A stretch of 11,506 nt of DNA. It comes from Caulobacteraceae bacterium (GTDB taxonomy: Bacteria > Pseudomonadota > Alphaproteobacteria > Caulobacterales > Caulobacteraceae). Shown in pieces: positions 7,267 to 11,506 of this stretch; positions within the stretch are counted from its first letter, which is position 1; every line of letters starts with the position of its first letter. The stretch is from positions 1 to 11,506 of the forward strand of contig CANGRP010000051.1 in the NCBI GenBank assembly GCA_947456005.1. Direction: 5' to 3'. Position numbers and translations under genes: made by a program. The notes under the pieces are model-generated. The model was not told the DNA's origin. It saw nothing but the letters and a program-made list of their open reading frames with translations, and searched no databases.

Positions 7267-7343
7267 TGGTCGGAGTGGCAGGATTTGAACCTGCGACCCC
7301 CGCGTCCCGAACGCGGTGCTCTACCAGACTGAGCCACACTCCG
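7267..7343 (-). tRNA. tRNA-Pro, anticodon CGG
   Basis: 77-nt cloverleaf on the minus strand. The 7-bp acceptor CGGAGTG/CACTCCG is 7337-7343 with 7271-7277. The D arm contains GGCTCAG...GGTAGAGC. The anticodon stem CCGCG/CGCGG holds the loop TTCGGGA with anticodon CGG at 7309-7307, reading CCG codons. The T arm carries GTTCAAATC. Discriminator A73 and a genome-encoded CCA (7269-7267) are present. The acceptor has C1-G72 and A73, the bacterial identity set. A promoter-like sequence lies just upstream. Confidence 0.97.
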
Positions 7344-7356
7344 ACTAAGGGGCCGG

Positions 7357-7385
7357 CTTATAGAGGACCGGGCGCCGGGTCGCAA
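7357..7385 (-). promoter_or_regulatory. Putative promoter of tRNA-Pro
   Basis: On the minus strand TTGCGAC (7385-7379) is separated by 14 bases from TCTATAAG (7364-7357). This fits the Caulobacter housekeeping consensus TTGACGS-N10-14-GCTANAWC in the TTG, the CTATAA core and the spacing. It would start transcription about 7 bases before the mature tRNA 5' end. Confidence 0.6.
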
Positions 7386-7399
7386 GCGAGGCGGAGGCG

Positions 7400-7428
7400 T
7401 TGCATCCCGTCCGGCCTTGGGCTATTCC
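7400..7428 (+). promoter_or_regulatory. Putative promoter of tRNA-Gln
   Basis: TTGCATC (7400-7406), 14 bases, then GCTATTCC (7421-7428). The -10 keeps GCTA and the final C of the Caulobacter consensus, and the -35 keeps TTG. A start near 7435 would give a leader of about 30 nt for processing by RNase P. It is back to back with the tRNA-Pro promoter and weaker in match. Confidence 0.4.
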
Positions 7429-7466
7429 GACGCCCTCGCGCGGCCCATCTGCGTCGCCGTTCCTGC

Positions 7467-7540
7467 TGGGGAATGGTGTAATGGTAACACAGCGGTTTTT
7501 GGTACCGTCATTCTAGGTTCGAGTCCTAGTTCCCCAGCCA
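7467..7540 (+). tRNA. tRNA-Gln, anticodon TTG
   Basis: 74-nt cloverleaf. The acceptor TGGGGAA/TTCCCCA is 7467-7473 with 7530-7536, followed by discriminator G at 7537 and encoded CCA at 7538-7540. The D arm is short (GGTGTAATGGTAACAC). The anticodon stem GCGGT/ACCGT (7492-7496 with 7504-7508, one G-U pair) holds the loop TTTTGGT with anticodon TTG at 7499-7501, reading CAA and probably CAG. The T arm is CTAGG-TTCGAGT-CCTAG. It converges on the S9 peptidase gene, whose stop lies 38 bases downstream. Confidence 0.97.
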
Positions 7541-7557
7541 CGAACTCCGGTCTTCCC

Positions 7558-7584
7558 GCCCTGATGCGCCTGGCTTTTCAGGGC
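7558..7584. terminator. Inverted repeat between tRNA-Gln and the S9 peptidase gene
   Basis: GCCCTGA (7558-7564) pairs with TCAGGGC (7578-7584) around a 13-nt loop that includes TTTT. The right arm overlaps the peptidase stop codon. It lies where two convergent transcripts end, so it may act as a weak bidirectional terminator. No T tract follows on either side. Confidence 0.3.
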
Positions 7585-9749
7585 CGCGCCTGGCCGTCCA
7601 CCGCCCAGAGGGCGAAGGCGTACTCCACGGCTGTTTCCTTCAGGTCGTCGAACCGTCCCGCGGCGCCGGCATGGCCGGCCTCCATGTTCATCTTGAGCAG
7701 GACCGGACGGCCGCTCGTGGACGCCGGGCGCAGGCGCGCCACCCACTTGGCCGGCTCCCAGTAGGTGACTCGGGGGTCTGACAGGCCGCCCGTCGCCAGG
7801 ATGGCTGGGTAGGGCCGGGCGGCGATGTTGTCATAGGGGCTGTAGGCGGCGATCGTGTCGTAGGCCTCGGGGTCGGTCAGGGGGTTCCCCCATTCCGGCC
7901 ATTCGGGGGGCGTCAGGGGCAGGGAGGCGTCGCTCATGGTGTTCAGGGCGTCGACGAAGGGGACGGCGGCGACGATCCCGGCGAAGAGGTCCGGCCGCAG
8001 GTTGGCGACGGCGCCCATCAGGAGCCCGCCCGCCGATCCGCCATAGCCCACCGTATTGGCCGGCGCGCCGTAGCCCTGGCGGTGGAGGTGCTCGGCACAG
8101 GCGATGAAGTCCGTGAAGGTGTTCATCTTGCGCTCGCGGCGGCCGTCAAGGAACCAGCCGCGACCCTTCTCCGCGCCCCCCCGGACACAGGCGCGGGCCC
8201 AGATCCAGCCCCTGTCCACCAGGCTGAGGGCGCGGATGGAGAAGCTGGCCTCCTGGCTGATGCCGTAGCTGCCGTAGCCGTACAGGAAGAGGGGCGCCGA
8301 TCCGTCGAGCTTCTGGCCCTTCCGCATCAGAACGAAGATGGGAACCTCGGTCCCGTCGGCGGCGCGGGCGTTCAGCCGGCGTGTCTCATAGCGGGCGGGA
8401 TCGTGGCCGGAGGGGATGTCCTGGGTCTTCACCACGGTCCGGGTGCGGACCGCCATGTCGTAGTCCACCCAGCTGCGGGGGGTGGTCATGGAGTTGTAAA
8501 CAAGGCGCAGGACGTCGGTGTCGTACTCGAGCCCCGGATCGAGATCGAGGGCGAAGGCCGGCTCGTCGAAGGCGACGGCGTGCTCCTCGCCCTGAGCGTT
8601 GCGGATGACGATTCGGTTGAGGGCGTCGGCCTTCTCAAGCCGCACCAGCCAGCGCTTGAAGGCCAGGATGCCCTCGATCAGAACCCCAGGCCGGTGAGGG
8701 ACCATCTCGCGCCAGGCGGCGCGGCCGGGCGTCGCCTGCGGGGCGGTCACCAGCTTGAAGTCGACAGCCCCGTCCGCATTGGTGCGGATGACGAAGCGGT
8801 CGTTCCAGTGCTCGAGGTCGTAGAGCACCCCCTCCCGCCGCGGCTCCAGGGGAACCGGCGCGGCGGTGGGCTGGTCTGCCGGGATCAGCAGGACCTCACT
8901 GGTCTCCTGGTTGCCGCAGGAAATCAGGATGAAGCGGTCGGAGGCGCTGCGGCGGACCCCGATGAAGAAGCCCTCGTCGCGCTCCGTGTAGACGAGGACA
9001 TCGTCCGCGGCGGTCCCGCGCACCGGACGGCGATAGATCCGCGCCGGCCGGCCGTTGTCGTCGCGCCAGGTCCAGAACAGCCAGGCGCTGTCAGGGGAGA
9101 AGGTGAAGTCGCCGGTCGAACTTTCCACCGGGGAGGGAAGGATCTTGCCGGTCGCCAGGTCGCGGATACGGATGCGGTAGACCTCCGAGCCCTGCTCGTC
9201 GACCGCCCAGGCGTAGAGGCGATGGTCGGGCGAATGGCCCGCCGCCCCGACGCTGTAGAAGGCCTTGCCCTTGGCCTCGGCCTCCTCGTCCAGGAGGATC
9301 TCCTCCGCCCCGCCGGCCCGGGGGCGGCGGACATGCAGGGGGTGCTGGGCGCCGGTGGCGTAGCGGGTGGCGTAGGCAAAGGGACCGTCGGGCTCGGGCG
9401 CCGAGGCGTCGTCCTCGCGGATCCGGCCCTTCATCTCCTGGAACAGGGTCTCCTGGAGCGGCTCTGTCGGCGCCAGGACCGCCCGCATGTAGGCGTTCTC
9501 GGCTTCGAGATACTGGCGGATTTCCGGCTTGAGGACCGAGGGGTCCCTCAGGACCTTCTGCCAGTCCGGATCCTTCATCCAGGCGTACTCATCCGTCCGG
9601 GTCCGGCCCAGCTGGGTGATCGTGACCGGGTCGCGGCGGGGGATGGGCGGGGACGGGGCGGTCATGGGGCGTGTCCTCCGTGGCGCCGCGGCCGAGGGGG
9701 CGGCGAAGGCCAGGGCGGCGGCCCCGGCGAGCCAGTCTCTGCGGTTCAT
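7578..9749 (-). CDS. ptrB: S9 family prolyl oligopeptidase, oligopeptidase B-like, with Tat-type signal
   Basis: 723-residue serine peptidase that cuts short peptides; oligopeptidase B enzymes favour cleavage after Arg/Lys. Residues about 40-460 form the N-terminal segment and beta-propeller that restrict access to small substrates. Residues about 465-720 are the alpha/beta-hydrolase domain with the full triad: S572 (G-Y-G-G-S-A-G-G), D658 (G-L-S-D-P-R-V) and H693 (A-G-H-A-G). The family block R-G-G-A-E-K-G-R-G-W (about 523-532) is present. The ATG at 9749 gives M-N-R-R-D-W-L-A-G plus a hydrophobic stretch and an A-P-S-A-A-A cleavage-like site, as in Tat substrates, so export to the periplasm is likely. 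An internal ATG at 9665 with GGAGG 9 bases upstream could make a cytoplasmic form. The symbol is by family resemblance; subsite preference is not proven. The MaoC gene lies 61 bp upstream on the same strand. Confidence 0.9.
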   Translation of the reverse strand: MNRRDWLAGAAALAFAAPSAAAPRRTRPMTAPSPPIPRRDPVTITQLGRTRTDEYAWMKDPDWQKVLRDPSVLKPEIRQYLEAENAYMRAVLAPTEPLQETLFQEMKGRIREDDASAPEPDGPFAYATRYATGAQHPLHVRRPRAGGAEEILLDEEAEAKGKAFYSVGAAGHSPDHRLYAWAVDEQGSEVYRIRIRDLATGKILPSPVESSTGDFTFSPDSAWLFWTWRDDNGRPARIYRRPVRGTAADDVLVYTERDEGFFIGVRRSASDRFILISCGNQETSEVLLIPADQPTAAPVPLEPRREGVLYDLEHWNDRFVIRTNADGAVDFKLVTAPQATPGRAAWREMVPHRPGVLIEGILAFKRWLVRLEKADALNRIVIRNAQGEEHAVAFDEPAFALDLDPGLEYDTDVLRLVYNSMTTPRSWVDYDMAVRTRTVVKTQDIPSGHDPARYETRRLNARAADGTEVPIFVLMRKGQKLDGSAPLFLYGYGSYGISQEASFSIRALSLVDRGWIWARACVRGGAEKGRGWFLDGRRERKMNTFTDFIACAEHLHRQGYGAPANTVGYGGSAGGLLMGAVANLRPDLFAGIVAAVPFVDALNTMSDASLPLTPPEWPEWGNPLTDPEAYDTIAAYSPYDNIAARPYPAILATGGLSDPRVTYWEPAKWVARLRPASTSGRPVLLKMNMEAGHAGAAGRFDDLKETAVEYAFALWAVDGQARP

Positions 9750-9773
9750 GGCGCGCGTCCCGCTCAGAAGTGG

Positions 9774-9801
9774 GCCGGGGCGACGCAGGCGCCGCCCCGG
9801 C
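9774..9801 (-). terminator. GC-rich hairpin between the MaoC and S9 peptidase genes
   Basis: A perfect 9-bp stem GCCGGGGCG (9774-9782) with CGCCCCGGC (9793-9801) and a 10-nt loop, starting 9 bases after the MaoC stop codon. There is no T tract on the minus strand. It could attenuate transcription or stabilise the MaoC message 3' end rather than fully terminate. Confidence 0.35.
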
Positions 9802-9810
9802 GGACGGGCC

Positions 9811-10260
9811 TCAGCCCGCGTAAAGGATCGACATGGTCTCAGCCACGCAGGCGGGCTTGGACTCGCCTTCGATCTCGATCGTGCATTCGTTGCGGATCTG
9901 CACGCCGCCGGCCTTGGCCTCGACGCCGATCAGCTTCTGGCGCATGCGCACGCGCTTGCCGACCCGGACCATGTTGATGAAGCGGACCTTGTCGGAGCCG
10001 TAGTTGATGCCGCGGCTGACGCCCTTCACGGGTAGCATGCCGGCGCCGAGGAAGGGGATGAGCGACAGGGTCAGGTAGCCGTGGGCGATGGGGCCGCCCA
10101 TCTCGCGGGTGGCGCGCTCGACGTCCACGTGGATCCACTGGTGGTCGCCGGTGGCCTCTGCGAACTGGTTGACCCGCTCCTGGCTGATTTCCACCCAGTC
10201 CGAGACGCCGACTTCCTGGCCGACGAGACCGGGCAGGTCCTTGATTTCCACGGGGTTCAT
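9811..10260 (-). CDS. MaoC-like hot-dog (R)-specific enoyl-CoA hydratase, NodN/Rv0130 type
   Basis: 149 residues from the ATG at 10260, supported by GAGGGAG about 6 bases upstream; a TTG 15 bases further up is unlikely. The single hot-dog fold protein probably acts as a dimer and hydrates trans-2-enoyl-CoA to (R)-3-hydroxyacyl-CoA in the cytoplasm. The hydratase-2 motif is A-T-G-D39-H-Q-W-I-H44-V-D, whose Asp and His are the catalytic pair in Rv0130-like enzymes, followed by G-P-I-A-H60-G-Y-L-T. The D-H-Q-W-I-H wording is characteristic of the NodN/Rv0130 branch rather than of PhaJ. The likely role is fatty-acid or polyhydroxyalkanoate-linked metabolism, but no pathway partner is next to it. 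It is divergent from proS. Confidence 0.88.
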   Translation of the reverse strand: MNPVEIKDLPGLVGQEVGVSDWVEISQERVNQFAEATGDHQWIHVDVERATREMGGPIAHGYLTLSLIPFLGAGMLPVKGVSRGINYGSDKVRFINMVRVGKRVRMRQKLIGVEAKAGGVQIRNECTIEIEGESKPACVAETMSILYAG

Positions 10261-10297
10261 GTCGCGCTCCCTCAAAATTGTTGCAATCGCGCCGCTA

Positions 10298-10325
10298 GCG
10301 ATAGCATCCGCCGCCGACCGTGCAA
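10298..10325 (-). promoter_or_regulatory. Putative promoter of the MaoC gene
   Basis: On the minus strand TTGCACG (10325-10319), 13 bases, then GCTATCGC (10305-10298). This keeps TTG, GCTA and the last C of the Caulobacter housekeeping consensus at allowed spacing, 37 bases before the MaoC start codon. No equally good promoter for proS was found in the same 125-bp gap. Confidence 0.45.
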
Positions 10326-10340
10326 GCGGGCTTTGCCCGG

Positions 10341-10371
10341 AGGGCGGGTCCGCCTTAAGGAAGGACGCCCT
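10341..10371 (+). repeat. Leader hairpin just before the proS ribosome site
   Basis: AGGGCG (10341-10346) pairs with CGCCCT (10366-10371). Inside it, TCC (10349-10351) can pair with GGA (10363-10365), and the self-complementary CCTTAAGG spans 10353-10360. The structure ends 2 bases before the AGGAG (10374-10378) that serves the ATG at 10386. It may modulate translation; no known leader class (T-box or similar) was recognised. Confidence 0.25.
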
Positions 10372-10385
10372 GCAGGAGCCCCCCG

Positions 10386-11506
10386 ATGCAACGCGCGCTC
10401 AGCGTCAGCCGCATGACCGGCAATTTGTCCACCTTCCCCGACTGGTACCAGGCCATTGTCCGCGAGGCCGACCTGGCCGAGGTCTCCCCGACCCGCGGCG
10501 CCATGATCATCAAGCCCTGGGGCTACGGCGTCTGGGAGCGGATCCAGCAGACCCTCGACCGGCGGATCAAGGAGACCGGCCACGAGAACTGCTATTTCCC
10601 GCTGTTCATCCCTCTTTCCTTCTTCGCCAGGGAGGCCGAGCACGTCGAGGGCTTCGCCAAGGAGATGGCGGTGGTCACCCACCACCGGCTGAAGGCGGTG
10701 GACGGGAAGCTGGCGCCCGACCCCGACGCCCGGCTGGAAGAGCCGCTGATCGTGCGGCCGACTTCCGAGACCATTGTCGGCGACGCCTTCTCGCGCTGGA
10801 TCAAGAGCCACCGGGACCTGCCCGTCCTGATCAACCAGTGGGCCAATGTCGTGCGCTGGGAAATGCGCACGCGGCTGTTCCTGCGCACCTCTGAGTTCCT
10901 CTGGCAGGAGGGCCACACCGCCCACGCCACCGCCGAGGAGGGCCGGGAGGAGACCCTGAAGATGCTGGAGGTCTACCGCGAGTTCTCCGAGACCGTCCTC
11001 GCCATGCCGGTGGTCGCCGGTGAGAAGCCCGAGAACGAGCGGTTTCCCGGCGCGGACAAGACCTTCTCCATCGAGGCCATGATGCAGGACGGCAAGGCCC
11101 TGCAGGCGGGGACCTCCCACGACCTGGGCACCCACTTCGCCGAGGCCCAGAACATCCGCTTCCAGAATTCGGCGGGTGAGCTGGTGCACTGCCACACCAC
11201 CAGCTGGGGCGTCTCGACCCGCCTGATCGGCGGGGTGATCATGACCCACGGCGACGACGACGGCCTGCGCCTGCCTCCGGCCATCGCGCCGCGCCAGGTG
11301 GTGATCGTGCCCATGCTGCGGGACAAGCCCGAGGACGCCGAGGTTCTGGCGGCGGGTGAGGCCCTGGTCAAGGCCATGAGCCAGGTGATCGCCCTGGGAG
11401 AGCCTGTCCGGGCCCTCCTTGACACCAAGGCCCAGAAGTCGGCCGAGAAGCGGTGGAACTGGGTGCGCCGCGGCGCGCCGGTCATCATCGAGCTGGGTCC
11501 CCGCGA
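10386..11506 (+). CDS. proS: Prolyl-tRNA synthetase, archaeal/eukaryotic type (3' end outside window)
   Basis: Class II aminoacyl-tRNA synthetase charging tRNA-Pro with proline in the cytoplasm. The first 373 codons are present. The start is ATG at 10386 with AGGAG 7 bases upstream. The order is archaeal/eukaryotic type: R-G-A-M-I-I-K-P-W (about 38-45), G-H-E-N-C-Y-F-P (65-72) with E-A-E-H-V-E-G-F (83-90), the T-S-E-T-I loop (126-130), motif 2 R-W-E-M-R-T-R-L-F-L-R-T-S-E-F (158-171), W-Q-E-G-H-T-A-H (173-180) and motif 3 with G-V-S-T-R-L-I-G-G (275-283). No bacterial-type editing insertion sits between motifs 2 and 3. The anticodon-binding domain begins near 302 and is cut by the window end, so the C-terminal zinc-like domain of this type cannot be checked. 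It diverges from the MaoC gene. Confidence 0.95.
   Translation, partial: MQRALSVSRMTGNLSTFPDWYQAIVREADLAEVSPTRGAMIIKPWGYGVWERIQQTLDRRIKETGHENCYFPLFIPLSFFAREAEHVEGFAKEMAVVTHHRLKAVDGKLAPDPDARLEEPLIVRPTSETIVGDAFSRWIKSHRDLPVLINQWANVVRWEMRTRLFLRTSEFLWQEGHTAHATAEEGREETLKMLEVYREFSETVLAMPVVAGEKPENERFPGADKTFSIEAMMQDGKALQAGTSHDLGTHFAEAQNIRFQNSAGELVHCHTTSWGVSTRLIGGVIMTHGDDDGLRLPPAIAPRQVVIVPMLRDKPEDAEVLAAGEALVKAMSQVIALGEPVRALLDTKAQKSAEKRWNWVRRGAPVIIELGPR

Noticed and set aside
8082..9977. Long plus-strand open frame of 631 codons opposite the S9 peptidase and MaoC genes
   Set aside because: It is a mirror of strong coding on the minus strand, with the full catalytic triad there; the plus-strand translation has no family features.
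10272..11249. Minus-strand open frame of 325 codons opposite proS
   Set aside because: The plus strand encodes clear class II synthetase motifs throughout; the minus product is His/Gly/Arg-rich shadow sequence.
1..11506. CRISPR array, insertion sequence or prophage structural genes
   Set aside because: No regularly spaced repeats, no transposase motifs and no terminal inverted repeats were seen; the nuclease-like gene alone is not evidence for a prophage.

Overview
The window looks like chromosomal DNA of a GC-rich alphaproteobacterium, most likely Caulobacterales (Caulobacter, Phenylobacterium or Brevundimonas type). The signs are a large cysteine-paired TonB-dependent receptor, Caulobacter-like promoters of the form TTG-N13/14-GCTA or CTATAA, strong third-position GC that opens long antisense frames, and a Tat-type signal on an S9 peptidase. 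This placement is an inference from style and was not tested by a search.

Layout. Positions 2-2287 (+) hold the C-terminal 760 or so residues of a TonB-dependent outer-membrane receptor, closed by a perfect intrinsic terminator. A TPR plus aspartyl/asparaginyl beta-hydroxylase fusion follows (2361-3617, +) and meets the signal peptide peptidase sppA (3628-5403, -) tail to tail. Upstream of sppA on the minus strand lie a DUF1963/YwqG-family gene (5498-6346, -) and a 231-residue protein with a C-terminal HNH-like nuclease domain of the polymorphic-toxin kind (6422-7117, -). A divergent tRNA pair comes next: tRNA-Pro(CGG) on minus and tRNA-Gln(TTG) on plus, each with a recognisable promoter in the 123 bp between them. 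Then come an oligopeptidase B-like S9 peptidase (7578-9749, -), a NodN/Rv0130-type MaoC hydratase (9811-10260, -), and a divergent prolyl-tRNA synthetase (from 10386, +) that runs off the window end.

How the parts may work together. Receptor and hydroxylase form a nutrient-uptake neighbourhood of a kind common in this group, in which 2-oxoglutarate or cupin-type oxygenases sit beside TonB receptors. The nuclease-like gene followed by the DUF1963 gene has the order and strand of a toxin-immunity pair, parked at the 3' side of a tRNA gene. This is the best candidate for an undescribed small system here. The remaining genes (sppA, S9 peptidase, MaoC hydratase, proS, tRNAs) are housekeeping. The notable point among them is that the prolyl-tRNA synthetase is of the archaeal/eukaryotic type, while the nearby tRNA-Pro has bacterial acceptor identity (C1-G72, A73).
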